64,000 nucleotides of DNA, from contig NZ_CP035103.1 in NCBI RefSeq assembly GCF_006094695.1, positions 1,860,001 to 1,924,000 on the forward strand. Reading direction: 5' to 3'. Every line of letters starts with the position of its first letter. The first letter of the stretch is position 1. The notes under the pieces are model-generated. The model was not told the origin of the DNA, did no database searches, and saw only the letters and a program-made list of their open reading frames with translations. Made by a program: the position numbers and the translations under genes. The DNA comes from Kocuria rosea. GTDB lineage: Bacteria; Actinomycetota; Actinomycetes; Actinomycetales; Micrococcaceae. Below, in pieces: positions 8,657 through 17,179 of this stretch.

Positions 8657-10045
8657 ATGGTCCAGCGATTGGTCGTCATCGGCGGGGATGCCGCGGGGAT
8701 GAGCGCGGCCTCCGCCGCCCGCCGCCAGCTACCCCGGGAGCAGTTGGAGATCGTGGCCTTCGAACGCGGTCACTACACCTCGTATTCGGCCTGCGGCATT
8801 CCCTACTTCATCGGCAAGGACGTCGCCGACACCACGGAGCTGATCGCCCGCACCCCGCAGCAGTTCCGCGACCACCACGCCATCGACGCCCGCACCGGCC
8901 ATGAGGTCCTGGAGATCGACCTCCACCGCCGCGCCGTACTGGTCCGCGACCTGGCCGCCGGCCGGGAGAGGTGGGAGGGCTTCGACCAGCTCATGGTCGC
9001 CACCGGCGCCACCCCGGCACGCCCGCCCCTGCCCGGGATCGGGGCACACGGCATCCACGGGGTCCAGACCCTCGACGACGGCCTCGCCCTGCGCGCAGTG
9101 CTGGAGCAGGACCGGCCGGGCCGGGCGGTGGTCGTCGGGGCCGGCTACATCGGCCTGGAGCTGGCCGAGGCCCTGTGCGCCTGGGGCGTGGACATCACCG
9201 TGATCGGACGCCCCCCGGCCCCGCTGCCGGGCCTGGACCCCGACATGGGCGCGCTCATCGCCTCCGCGATGGAAGGCTTCGGGATGGAGGTGCGGATGGA
9301 GGAGACCGTCACCGGCTTCGACACCCACAACGGGCAGGTCACCGCCGTGGTCACCGACCAGGCCACCATCCCCACCGATCTGGTGATCCTGGGCCTGGGT
9401 GTGACCCCGAACACCGCCCTGGCCGCCCGCGCCGGGATCCCCCTGGGGGCGACGGGTGCGATCACGGTGGACCGCCGGCTGCGCACCGGCATCGAGGGGG
9501 TGTGGGCAGCCGGGGACTGCGTGGAGAAGTTCCACCGCGTCTCCCGCCGCCACGTGGCCCTCCCGCTGGGCACCCACGCCAACAAGGAAGGCCGCACCGC
9601 CGGAATCAACATCGGCGGCGGCTACGCCACCTTCCCCGGAGTGCTCGGCACCGCCGTGACCAAGATCTGCGACGTCGAAGTCGGACGCACCGGCCTCGGG
9701 GAACTCGAAGCGCAGGCAGCCGGGTTCGACCCCATCACCGCGGTGGTCGACTCCACCACCCGGGCCGGCTACTACCCCGGGGCCAAACCCATCCGCACCA
9801 AGCTCATCGCCGAACGCGGCACCGGACGACTGCTCGGCGCCCAGATCGTCGGGGAAGAAGGCGCGGCCAAACGCATCGACGTGCTCTCCGTGGCGCTGTG
9901 GCACGAGACCCCGGTGGAGGAGCTGCTCAACATCGACCTCTCCTACGCCCCACCCTTCTCCCCGGCGTGGGACCCGGTGCTCATCGCCGCCCGCAAGACC
10001 TGGCAGGCCGTCGAAACCGACCGCTCCCGCACCGAACCCGGATGA
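8657..10045 (+). CDS. FAD-dependent oxidoreductase, CoA-disulfide-reductase/NADH-oxidase-like
   Basis: A 462-residue flavoprotein of the single-cysteine pyridine nucleotide-disulfide family. It has FAD binding (LVVIGGDAAGMSAA), an active-site SYSACGIPYF with one redox Cys46, and an NAD(P) site (AVVVGAGYIGLELAEAL). The lone Cys in S-x-x-C-G-I-P-Y is the CoA-disulfide reductase/NADH oxidase pattern, unlike the Cys pair of MerA. The ATG at 8657 follows AAAGGGG. It lies 112 nt after merA and before merR, so a role in thiol recycling or redox balance during mercury exposure is likely. The substrate (CoA disulfide, mycothiol-type disulfide or O2) cannot be read from sequence. Confidence 0.82.
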   Translation: MVQRLVVIGGDAAGMSAASAARRQLPREQLEIVAFERGHYTSYSACGIPYFIGKDVADTTELIARTPQQFRDHHAIDARTGHEVLEIDLHRRAVLVRDLAAGRERWEGFDQLMVATGATPARPPLPGIGAHGIHGVQTLDDGLALRAVLEQDRPGRAVVVGAGYIGLELAEALCAWGVDITVIGRPPAPLPGLDPDMGALIASAMEGFGMEVRMEETVTGFDTHNGQVTAVVTDQATIPTDLVILGLGVTPNTALAARAGIPLGATGAITVDRRLRTGIEGVWAAGDCVEKFHRVSRRHVALPLGTHANKEGRTAGINIGGGYATFPGVLGTAVTKICDVEVGRTGLGELEAQAAGFDPITAVVDSTTRAGYYPGAKPIRTKLIAERGTGRLLGAQIVGEEGAAKRIDVLSVALWHETPVEELLNIDLSYAPPFSPAWDPVLIAARKTWQAVETDRSRTEPG

Positions 10046-10086
10046 CCACCGACCCCCTCCGGGTCAGGCAGAACTCTGCGCCGGAA

Positions 10087-10106
10087 CCTTCCTCTACCGT
10101 GGAAGG
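10087..10106 (+). promoter_or_regulatory. Second MerR-type operator, upstream of merR
   Basis: CCTTCC-N8-GGAAGG has the same half-sites and the same 8-nt spacing as the merA operator at 7005-7026. It lies 31 nt before the merR start codon, which suggests autoregulation by the same protein. Confidence 0.75.
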
Positions 10107-10136
10107 CCACAAGACAGTCCAGGATCGAGGTACACC

Positions 10137-10526
10137 GTGCGGATCGGTGAAGCCGCCGCAGCGGCCGAGATGACCACCAAAGCCCTACGGTTCTACGAAC
10201 AGCAAGGACTTCTCGCCCCGGTGCACCGCGGTCCCAACGGGTACCGCGACTACCCACCAGAGACCGTCGCCCGCCTGCAGTTCATCCGCCGCAGCAAACT
10301 CGCCGGACTCACCCTGACCGAGATCCGGAAGATCCTGCAGGTACGCGACGCCGGGCAGGCCCCCTGCGCCCACGTAGCCGCCCAGCTGGACCAGCAACTC
10401 ACCGACCTCGACCAGCAAATCGCTGAACTCACCGCTCTAAGGGCCTCCGTGGCCGAGCACTACCAGGCCGCCTCCCAAGGCGACCCCACCCAGTGCGATG
10501 CCACCCAGATCTGCAGCTACATCTGA
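10137..10526 (+). CDS. merR: MerR-family heavy-metal regulator, probably the mercury sensor
   Basis: A 129-residue regulator. Residues 1-40 form the MerR winged helix (RIGEAAAAAEMTTKALRFYEQ... GYRDYP), followed by a dimerisation coiled coil (about 75-108). Three cysteines, Cys77, Cys120 and Cys126, sit where MerR-type sensors hold their metal thiolates: one before the long helix and two in the C-terminal loop. That matches three-Cys Hg(II) binding in MerR, though the spacing differs somewhat from Tn501 MerR and overlaps ZntR/CueR patterns. The start is GTG at 10137. Two identical operators, one before merA and one before this gene, support a role as the local activator. Confidence 0.85.
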   Translation: MRIGEAAAAAEMTTKALRFYEQQGLLAPVHRGPNGYRDYPPETVARLQFIRRSKLAGLTLTEIRKILQVRDAGQAPCAHVAAQLDQQLTDLDQQIAELTALRASVAEHYQAASQGDPTQCDATQICSYI

Positions 10527-10618
10527 GGCCACAGGAGTACCACAGCCGCCAATTACCTCTGCCAGAACACCGCCATTTACCGTCGACAGTCACACCCGCG
10601 AGTTTCCGCGGTTCGGCT

Positions 10619-10683
10619 TGTCTCGCATCCTTGTGCTTTATCCATGCCGCTAAAATCGGATACTCAACGTCAGTTGCGAGACA
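10619..10683. other. Resolvase res-like site upstream of the serine recombinase
   Basis: TGTCTCGCA (10619-10627) and TGCGAGACA (10675-10683) form a perfect 9-bp inverted repeat, with 47 nt between the arms, directly before the recombinase start. Tn3-type resolvases usually bind such sites beside their own gene. Inside the spacer, GCTTTATCCATGCCGCTAAA loosely resembles the dispersed GCTTTACATATGGC motif found elsewhere in this window. Confidence 0.5.
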
Positions 10684-10695
10684 GATGAGGTGGAC

Positions 10696-11286
10696 ATGGG
10701 GAAGCTGATCGGGTACGCGAGAGTATCGACACGGCAGCAGGACGCAGACCGTCAAGTGTCTGACCTCCTGAACGCGGGCGTGCGGCGCGATGACGTGTAT
10801 GTCGACAGCGGAGTGTCTGGAGGGCGTGCATCGCGTCCGAAGTTCGACAAGGCGGTGGCTGCGCTCGAGGAGGGCGACACGCTGGTCATCACTACGCTGG
10901 ACCGTCTGGGGCGGTCCACGCAGAACATGTTGGCCTTCGCTGAGGCACTCCGGGGTAGAGGTGCCGGGTTGCGGGTGCTCAACCTGGGCGGGGGAGACGT
11001 GGACACCGCCACCCCGATGGGTTCAATGGTGTTCACCGTCATGGCTGCTCTGGCGCAGATGGAGTTGGAGATCAAACGGGAGCGGATCACCGACTCTGAG
11101 GCCAAGCGCCGGGCTGCCGGCAAGGACCTCGGCGGGCGGCGCCAGACCTTCACCGACTCCCAGATCCGCAATGCCCTGCGCCTGATCGAGTCCGGGGAGC
11201 CGGCGACCCAGGTGGCACGCGACCTGGGGATGTCCAGGGCCACCCTGTACCGGCGGATCCGCGAATTCCCACAGCCAGCGGTCTAA
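10696..11286 (+). CDS. Serine recombinase of the resolvase/invertase family
   Basis: A 196-residue site-specific recombinase. The N-terminal catalytic domain shows LIGYARVSTRQQDADRQ with nucleophile Ser11, then LVITTLDRLGRS and MGSMVFTVMAALAQMELE, the long E helix. The C-terminal helix-turn-helix (about 150-190) reads GEPATQVARDLGMSRATLYRRI. Length matches Tn3 resolvases and Hin/Gin invertases. The ATG at 10696 is chosen over the in-frame GTG at 10690 because GAGG precedes it at 5-6 nt. No transposase of its own is nearby. A decayed relative lies at about 46.5 kb. Confidence 0.9.
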   Translation: MGKLIGYARVSTRQQDADRQVSDLLNAGVRRDDVYVDSGVSGGRASRPKFDKAVAALEEGDTLVITTLDRLGRSTQNMLAFAEALRGRGAGLRVLNLGGGDVDTATPMGSMVFTVMAALAQMELEIKRERITDSEAKRRAAGKDLGGRRQTFTDSQIRNALRLIESGEPATQVARDLGMSRATLYRRIREFPQPAV

Positions 11287-11345
11287 GACAACCGCGGCCT
11301 GTCGTCACGGGGTGAGCTCCCTCGTGCCGCCGACATCGTGGTGGG

Positions 11346-12404
11346 CTACAGCTGTGCCACCGCGTTGTGGTAGGCCGTTTGGGATCTTGGTGAGGAGTTG
11401 ATGCGCCAGTCGAGTTCCTTGTCCAGGTGGAACCAGATGATGGCTTGGACATCGCCTTGTTGTTCGAAATACGTAAAGGCCTCGGTGATCCAGGCGGCTT
11501 TGGCTTCACCATCGTCGGGGTCTTCTGCCGATGCTGTCTCGGTGATGATGATCGGCAGGTCGGTGCCGAGGGATCGCAGCTGCTGGATCCCTTCCTGAAA
11601 CAGGTTGGTCGGTTGAATCCAGCCGGTGGGGCCGGCTTGGCCCCAGTTGTAACCGTCAAGGCCGAGCAGATCCACGGTTTCAGGGTCTGGGAAGTAGTCC
11701 GTGAGCGTCCCGGACGCTTCGGTTGTGAGCCCGTCGGGGACGTTGGGGGCCCAGCACCAGCGCACATTGTCGGCGTCGGCAGTGTCGAAGATGCCGCGGA
11801 CGTGGTGCCAGGCCTGCACGTAGTGCTCCGCGGTGTTTCCCTGCACACCGGTGCCCCAGGGGTACCAGTCACCGTTCATCTCATGGGCGAAACGCAGCAC
11901 GACATCGCGCCCCCATCGCCCCAGTTCCTGGGCCCAGGTGCGGATGTGGTCGTCGTGGTCTCCTGCAGCGATCCGGACCAGGCTGAACTGTGCTTGCTCC
12001 ACCCCGATGGAGGGCGATTCCTCTAAGGAGGGCGCGTGCCACGGCTCCCAGGTCAGAACGGGCACCGCCCCCTGGGCCAGAGCCGCATCAAGGCTCTGCA
12101 GCGGTGGGCGCTCCAGGGCCCAGTCGCAGAACAGAAGAATCCATTGTGCCGGGGATCCGACCATGGCGTTGTAGGTGCTCACGCCCGCCCGATCCTCTGG
12201 GCCTGCGGGCAGGCACACCCCGTGCTCCAGGGGGCGGGTGCGCACAGGGGGAGGAAAGGGTCGTGGCGCCGGGGAATTACTGCATCCGGTGAGTATGAGC
12301 GCCCCCATTCCGAGCAGCATCACCCGGCGGGTCGGCCGGCGGACGTGTTCGTGGCTCGGAAGCAACGAGGACGGCACACCATGCGCCAGGCGAGGGGTCA
12401 TCAT
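11346..12404 (-). CDS. Glycoside hydrolase family 26-like lipoprotein (putative beta-mannanase)
   Basis: A 352-residue secreted protein with a long arginine-rich N-terminus, a hydrophobic core and a lipobox (ALILTGC), so probably a lipoprotein. The mature part has GH26 landmarks: VPVLTWEPW early, VLRFAHEMNGDWYPWG with the acid/base Glu, and PIIITETAS with the nucleophile Glu near the end. GH26 enzymes cut beta-mannan or related glycans. It is convergent with the recombinase gene and divergent from a membrane glycosyltransferase, an arrangement typical of exopolysaccharide loci where the hydrolase trims or releases the polymer. Substrate specificity is inferred from family only. Confidence 0.85.
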   Translation of the reverse strand: MMTPRLAHGVPSSLLPSHEHVRRPTRRVMLLGMGALILTGCSNSPAPRPFPPPVRTRPLEHGVCLPAGPEDRAGVSTYNAMVGSPAQWILLFCDWALERPPLQSLDAALAQGAVPVLTWEPWHAPSLEESPSIGVEQAQFSLVRIAAGDHDDHIRTWAQELGRWGRDVVLRFAHEMNGDWYPWGTGVQGNTAEHYVQAWHHVRGIFDTADADNVRWCWAPNVPDGLTTEASGTLTDYFPDPETVDLLGLDGYNWGQAGPTGWIQPTNLFQEGIQQLRSLGTDLPIIITETASAEDPDDGEAKAAWITEAFTYFEQQGDVQAIIWFHLDKELDWRINSSPRSQTAYHNAVAQL

Positions 12405-12680
12405 GGTCCGCCAAGTCTAGCCAGCGCCAAGGGGGTCTTACCTACTGAACCCTGCCGGTCTGCCGTTCTTATTGATGGTGACGAGTCCACCAATGACATA
12501 TCAAGTAATACTTGTCGGTAACAGACCAGTTAACCTTACTGTTGAGTAGTTCAGGAGCGGGGACTCCGACGAGCCGTGCCGAAGTGGGGACTTCGCGCGA
12601 AGACGTCGCCCTCGTTCACACCGTGGGGGTGGTGCTGATAGATCCAGATGGCCTCCGCATGTTCATGGCTGGGGGGCCGA
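12405..12680. promoter_or_regulatory. Divergent promoter region with palindrome CAAGTA-A-TACTTG
   Basis: This AT-richer gap separates the GH26 gene (minus) from the glycosyltransferase gene (plus). A perfect 13-nt palindrome CAAGTAATACTTG lies at 12502-12514, followed by TTAACC-rich sequence near 12530. It is a plausible shared operator; no cognate regulator was identified. Confidence 0.45.
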
Positions 12681-13742
12681 ATGAAAATCGTTGCGCTGGT
12701 GCCTGCCTACAACGAGTCCGCGAGCATCGGGTCCACGATCCAAGCCGTCCTTGACCAGGAGCGGCCCGCGGATCAGGTGGTGGTGATTCCCAACGGGTGC
12801 ACCGATGACACGGCCGAGGTGGCACGACGCTATCCGGTGACCGTCATGGAGCTGCCGCAGCTGGAGCACCGGAAGTCCGAGGCGCTCAACCGTGCTTGGG
12901 ACCGGTACGCCCAGGACGCCGACATGGTCGTGTGCATCGACGCCGACACCTGGCTGCCGCCGCACGCTTTCGCGAACTGGGCGCAGGAGTTCACCGACGC
13001 GCCCCACTTGGGCGGGTCCTCGTCGAAGTTCACCATGCAAGCACCTGATCTGCTGTCGAGGCTGCAGAAGGCTGAGTTCGCGACGTGGACCGACACCAGC
13101 CTGCGGCGCGGCACCACCCACGTGCTTGCCGGCACCGGCTGCGCGATCAGCGGTGCGGCCCTGGCCGCGGTGGCCGCCCGTGAGGACCGGGAGGGGCCCT
13201 GGTGCTACACCAGCGCCACCGAGGACTTCGAGCTGACCTACCGTCTGCGGGAGCTGGGCTACTTCTGCCAGGTGTCCCCGACCGTGCGCGCGTACACGGA
13301 CAGCATGAAGGACCTGAAGTCCCTGTGGAACCAGCGGCTGAAGTGGCAGGTGGGCACCATCGAGGACCTGCTGAGCTTCGGGGTCAACCGGCTCACCCTC
13401 CGGGACTGGGCCCAGCAGGCGATGGGGCTCATGAACGCGGCACTGAAGCTGCTGTGGATCGTGGTGCTGGTCGGGTTCGCGGCGATCGGGGACCTGCAGT
13501 TCATCTTGTTCTGGTGGCTGCTACCAGTGCTGTTCGTTGCCCTGGACCTTAAGCGGGCGATGCGAATACCGCACCGGGACAAAAAGGACCTGCTCCTCGC
13601 AGCCACCTTCTTCCCAAATGAGGCCTTCATGTGGATGCGGGCCGGCTGGTTCGTCCGGTCCTGGTTCGACGTGCTGACCTCGAAAATCACCAACAAGAAG
13701 ACTGACCGATGGGCCGCGCAGTACGCGGCAGAAGGAGTATGA
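12681..13742 (+). CDS. Membrane glycosyltransferase family 2, probably polymerising
   Basis: A 353-residue GT2 enzyme that would build a polysaccharide from NDP-sugar. The GT-A core begins VALVPAYNESASIG and continues to CIDADTW (the metal-binding DxD), then TEDFELTYRL and QRLKW. TED and Q-x-x-x-W mark processive synthases of the cellulose/chitin/mannan type. Hydrophobic helices follow at about residues 255-300. The ATG at 12681 follows a G-rich Shine-Dalgarno. The stop is followed one base later by a 50-codon membrane gene, and a GH26 hydrolase is divergent upstream, so a surface beta-mannan-like polymer is a reasonable inference. Confidence 0.85.
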   Translation: MKIVALVPAYNESASIGSTIQAVLDQERPADQVVVIPNGCTDDTAEVARRYPVTVMELPQLEHRKSEALNRAWDRYAQDADMVVCIDADTWLPPHAFANWAQEFTDAPHLGGSSSKFTMQAPDLLSRLQKAEFATWTDTSLRRGTTHVLAGTGCAISGAALAAVAAREDREGPWCYTSATEDFELTYRLRELGYFCQVSPTVRAYTDSMKDLKSLWNQRLKWQVGTIEDLLSFGVNRLTLRDWAQQAMGLMNAALKLLWIVVLVGFAAIGDLQFILFWWLLPVLFVALDLKRAMRIPHRDKKDLLLAATFFPNEAFMWMRAGWFVRSWFDVLTSKITNKKTDRWAAQYAAEGV

Positions 13743-13743
13743 G

Positions 13744-13896
13744 ATGTACGGAGCACAAGAAAGCACCGCCGGCGGAATGGTGCTCGTGGCCGCAGGCCTG
13801 ACGACCGGCGCCTGGGTGCTGGCCATCGTCGGACTGGCTCTGGCGGGTATCGCACTGACAGCGCTGATCCGCAAGCCCGGCCCGCACCGCCCGTAA
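13744..13896 (+). CDS. Small single-pass membrane protein coupled to the glycosyltransferase
   Basis: A 50-residue protein (MYGAQESTAGG..., ending RKPGPHRP). The middle is one long hydrophobic stretch of about 32 residues, so one or two helices, with a basic tail. It starts one base after the glycosyltransferase stop codon, and GGAG in the 3' end of that gene serves as ribosome binding site. Position and size suggest a small accessory subunit of the GT2 synthase. I do not recognise a family. Confidence 0.65.
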   Translation: MYGAQESTAGGMVLVAAGLTTGAWVLAIVGLALAGIALTALIRKPGPHRP

Positions 13897-13927
13897 CACC
13901 TCGCCCAGGCCAGGAGCAGAACACCCC

Positions 13928-13958
13928 AAGGGGCGCTTACCGAACGGAAGCGCCCCTT
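13928..13958 (+). terminator. Terminator of the glycosyltransferase operon
   Basis: AAGGGGCGCTT (13928-13938) pairs perfectly over 11 bp with AAGCGCCCCTT (13948-13958) around a 9-nt loop, 31 nt after the small membrane gene. Confidence 0.85.
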
Positions 13959-14609
13959 ACTGCTGCCATGATCAACTGCGCTGACCCACCCACTGATTGA
14001 ATTTTCCATCCTCGTGGGCCCACAGCAGCTCGAGCCTCCGTTCAAGCGGGTCAAGCCCCCGGGAGTCGTTGTTGCTTAACATATGGCCAGATAGCGGTCG
14101 ACCTGCGACAAGGTGCCCACCACACAGATCCAGTTGGTGCGGTCGACGCAGAATATGAGGTTGACCCCCTTCGGTGGGGGTGATCGACACCTGCCTGACC
14201 TGGGCATTCCAGACCCGCCAGGACGCCGGCGTGTGGGGTGGCCGGTCCGAGGGGGAGCGGCGCTCCCTCAGCCGCTCGGCTGCGCGCGCTCGTCGCCGGG
14301 TGGCGTGAGCTGCCCGGGGAGGGCGTAGATCGCCCGCGGAGCCCCTGGATGTCAGGGTGCGTCGATCGGCCGCCGCGGCCCAGATGTCTGGGCAGCCCCG
14401 AAGCACACTGAGGCATTCCAGGGCGGCCGCAGGATGGAAGTCCTTCGGCGGCGTGAGCGAGGGATCGGTCGGAAGCCGATCCTGAATCATCGACGCAGGC
14501 CGTGCCGGGCAACTCTTGAGCCGGGGACCATGCGCTTTCGCCACAGTTACTTCGTAGTTTCACCCGCCGATCCGTCCCCGTTGCGACCGCACGACGGGGC
14601 GGCGGAATT
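13959..14609. other. Non-coding debris before the IS21 element
   Basis: No gene is convincing in these 650 nt. The minus strand holds a short natural-looking peptide ending VNLIFCVDRTNWICVVGT... with a stop at the dispersed repeat (14074-14097), which may be the tail of a lost gene. The right end of this stretch is the original leader of the ferredoxin gene that now lies beyond the IS. Confidence 0.4.
14074..14097 (+). repeat. Dispersed motif, copy A
   Basis: GCTTAACATATGGCCAG followed by ATAGCGG. It shares the core ACATATGGC with copies at 44217, 46332, 51270 and 55927, all in the same orientation and all outside confident genes. Confidence 0.55.
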
Positions 14610-14615
14610 TCCAAC

Positions 14616-14715
14616 TGTCAACGGTCAGCGGGACTTCCCGGTAGGCGGTCAGGTGATCTCCCCGTCTGCGGACAGCTGATCTCCCTGTCCGCGGTCAGTT
14701 GACCTCCCTGCCGGT
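14616..14715 (+). repeat. Left terminal repeat region of the IS21 element
   Basis: Three tandem-like blocks, each a GCGG(A/T)CA half followed by a (GA)TCTCCC half, e.g. GCGGACAGCTGATCTCCC. The same blocks recur inverted at the right end, where ATCAGCTGTCCGTC is prominent. Multiple terminal IstA-binding repeats are characteristic of IS21. Confidence 0.75.
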
Positions 14716-15500
14716 CAGTTCAGTGGGACCACCCCGCGTCCGGCGGTGGCCTCGGTGAGCCGCAGCGAGGTGCCCTCGGTGATGATCACGTGGGCGTGGT
14801 GCAGGAGCCGGTCCACGGCGGCGGTGGCCAGGGTCTTGGGCATGATCGTGTCGAACCCGGCCGGGTGGATGTTCGAGGTCACCGCGAGGCTGCGGCGTTC
14901 ATAAGTCGCATCGACGAGGCGGTAGAAGGCCTCGGCGGCGGCCTGGCCCGAGGGCAGCATCCCGATGTCGTCCACGACGATGAGCTCGGCCCGGGTGATC
15001 CGGGCGATGGTCTTGCCGATCGAGCCGTCCGCCCCGGCGCGGCCGATCGCGGCGGTCAGCGACTCGAGGGTGAACCAGGAGACCCGCATCCCGGCGTCGA
15101 TGACCTGATGGGCCAGGGCCTCGACGAAATGGGTCTTGCCCGTGCCCGAAGGCCCCGAGATCGCGAGGTTCTCCGCCCGCCCCACCCACTCCAGGGTGGC
15201 CAGGGCCGACTGGGTCGGGACCGGGATCGAGGAATCGGCTTCGCGCCAGGAGGCGAAGGTCTTCCCGGCGGGCAGTCCGGCGGCTTTGCGGCGTGCGGCC
15301 CGAGTGGCCTCATCACGCCCGCGGGCCTCTTCGGCCAGCAGCACCCGCAGGACCTCGGTGGGGTCCCACCGTTGGGAACGGGCGGTGGCCAACACCTCGG
15401 GGGCGGCCGCGCGCAGATAGGGCATCCGCATCCGCTTGAGCACCGCGGCGAGGTCTTCGGGCAGCGGCGGTGCTGCCGGGGCGGTGGTGGCCGTGTTCAT
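14715..15500 (-). CDS. istB: IS21-family helper ATPase IstB
   Basis: A 261-residue AAA+ ATPase that assembles on DNA and stimulates the IstA transposase. Walker A is GPSGTGKTHFVEAL (about residues 110-123) and Walker B is LIVVDDIGMLPSG. The N-terminal helical part (LAAVLKRMRMPYLRAAAPEVL) matches the IstB-like domain. Its ATG overlaps the istA stop by 4 nt (ATGA), the normal translational coupling in IS21 elements. It looks intact. Confidence 0.93.
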   Translation of the reverse strand: MNTATTAPAAPPLPEDLAAVLKRMRMPYLRAAAPEVLATARSQRWDPTEVLRVLLAEEARGRDEATRAARRKAAGLPAGKTFASWREADSSIPVPTQSALATLEWVGRAENLAISGPSGTGKTHFVEALAHQVIDAGMRVSWFTLESLTAAIGRAGADGSIGKTIARITRAELIVVDDIGMLPSGQAAAEAFYRLVDATYERRSLAVTSNIHPAGFDTIMPKTLATAAVDRLLHHAHVIITEGTSLRLTEATAGRGVVPLN

Positions 15501-17095
15501 CGAGCGGTCTCCTCGGTTGTGGTGGTTGTGCTGGTTGTCGTGGTGGCGCCGAAGGTGGCCCAGGCGGCGGTGCCGGGCTGGGCGGAGTGGGTCTCGTCGG
15601 CGGCCACGAGTCCGGCGGCGGTGGCCCCGGTGGCCTGGTGATCGCAGATCGCGGTCAGATCCCCTTCGCTGAAGCGCCCGGCGGCCGCGGCGATCCCGAG
15701 GGCGGCGTCCACGGGCCCGGCCCCGATGAGGGCGGCGAGCTCAACCGCGGCGGCCATCTTCGCCCGGATCCGGGTAGCCCCGGCCGCGGAGGCCTCGATC
15801 AGCCAGGTGTGCGCCCCGGCGCCCAGGGCCAGGAAGTCCTTCTCCGCCGCGCTGCGGGCTCGTGGCCGGGGCGGGCGTGGGGCACCAGTGGGGTCTTGGG
15901 GGTGGTCGGGGTAGTGGGCCAGGTCGATCCGCGGATTGCCCGGGGTCGAGAGGCGGTGGCGGGCGACCTCGGTGAGCCCGGCACGCCCGGCCGCCCACCC
16001 CGGGGCCACCGGAAGGGTGTCGAGGTCGGCGACGACCACCAGCTCCTCGGCTGCGACCCGCACCCACACCTCGGCCCCGACCAGGCCCGGTGGGGTGGAG
16101 TAGCGCACCGAGCCGAACCGGATGGTCTGGTCGGTGCCCACCGTGCGGGTCACCCCCAGGGCGGTGGTGTGCGGGGCGGCCGGCAGCACGTGCAACCGTC
16201 GTTGTTCCTCGGCCAAAGCGTGCTCCGGGATCTTGGCCGTCTCCCGGTGGGTGCGCCCGTTGACCTTGGCGCAGAACGCCGCGCAGGCGGCCTCGAGTGC
16301 GGCGAAGGAGCCGTAAGCTGCGCGCAGGTTCGCCTCGGTGGGCACCAGATCGGCCTTGGCGATGCGCACCGTGGACTCCGACCCGCCCTTGGACTCGGGG
16401 TCATACGGCACGCAGGTGTGCACCTGCGTGCCGTAGTGCCGGCCGGCTTCCACGATCTGCGGGTGGCGCACCGCAACCCCGGCCACGTGATCGACGGTCA
16501 CGGTTCTCGGGTTGTCGGTGAGCACATAGGTCGGCACCCCGCCGATGAGGGCCAGAGTCGCATCCAGGCACCCGATCAGCGTCGGGAGGGTCTGGTCCCA
16601 TACAGGGATCACCACCCGGAACCGTGACCACGCCAGCCAGGCGCAGAACAGCCACGTGCGCCGCGGCACCCCGTCCGCGCCGGGCACCTTCGGGCCTTCG
16701 CCCCAGTCGAACTGCAGCCACAGACCCGGCTCGGTGATCCAGGGCCGGTAGGTGCGCCGGTGCCCGGCCCGCCATACCGCCTTCACCTGCGCCACGGCCC
16801 GGCGGGTGGTGCGCTCGGTCCCCGGGAACCCCACCGCGACCAGGCGGGCGTGGACGACGTCGGCGCGGACTGTGCCCTGGCTGCGCTCGACCCACTCCTC
16901 GATCTTCGGCAGGTAGGCGTCGATCATCCGAGGACGACGGCCCGGGCCGGTCACCGGCCGGCCCGCGTCCCGGGCGGCGGCGTAACGGCGGACCGTCTTC
17001 GGATCCACCCCGGCCAGGGCCGCGGCCGAGTGCGCGGAGCCGGTGGCGTCATATGCTTCGAGAATTTCCATGATCTCCCTGTCAGACTTCTTCAT
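15497..17095 (-). CDS. istA: IS21-family transposase IstA
   Basis: A 532-residue DDE transposase. An N-terminal helix-turn-helix (MKKSDREIMEILEAYDATGSAHSAAALAG...) is followed by a retroviral-integrase-fold core: LWLQFDWGEG with the first Asp, TYVLTDNPRT with the second, and KGGSESTVRIAK with the Glu. A basic C-terminal tail follows. The ATG at 17095 is preferred over an in-frame upstream start because GGAGGG precedes it. It overlaps istB by 4 nt. The complete reading frame suggests an active element. Confidence 0.93.
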   Translation of the reverse strand: MKKSDREIMEILEAYDATGSAHSAAALAGVDPKTVRRYAAARDAGRPVTGPGRRPRMIDAYLPKIEEWVERSQGTVRADVVHARLVAVGFPGTERTTRRAVAQVKAVWRAGHRRTYRPWITEPGLWLQFDWGEGPKVPGADGVPRRTWLFCAWLAWSRFRVVIPVWDQTLPTLIGCLDATLALIGGVPTYVLTDNPRTVTVDHVAGVAVRHPQIVEAGRHYGTQVHTCVPYDPESKGGSESTVRIAKADLVPTEANLRAAYGSFAALEAACAAFCAKVNGRTHRETAKIPEHALAEEQRRLHVLPAAPHTTALGVTRTVGTDQTIRFGSVRYSTPPGLVGAEVWVRVAAEELVVVADLDTLPVAPGWAAGRAGLTEVARHRLSTPGNPRIDLAHYPDHPQDPTGAPRPPRPRARSAAEKDFLALGAGAHTWLIEASAAGATRIRAKMAAAVELAALIGAGPVDAALGIAAAAGRFSEGDLTAICDHQATGATAAGLVAADETHSAQPGTAAWATFGATTTTSTTTTTEETAR

Positions 17096-17179
17096 GCGTC
17101 CCTCCGGCGGGTGATGGCTCAAGGTGGTCAGAGACCTCGAGCGAACCCCCGGAGGGACGTCTGCATGGGGACCGACACG

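Noticed and set aside
7195..10173. Long open frames antisense and in other frames across merA and the flavoprotein gene
   Set aside because: Arg/Gly/His/Pro-rich shadow sequence with no recognisable fold; the sense frames carry full catalytic motifs.
13972..14614. Minus-strand open frames as genes
   Set aside because: Arg/Pro-rich with no fold; one frame only has a short natural-looking C-terminal stretch, treated as debris.
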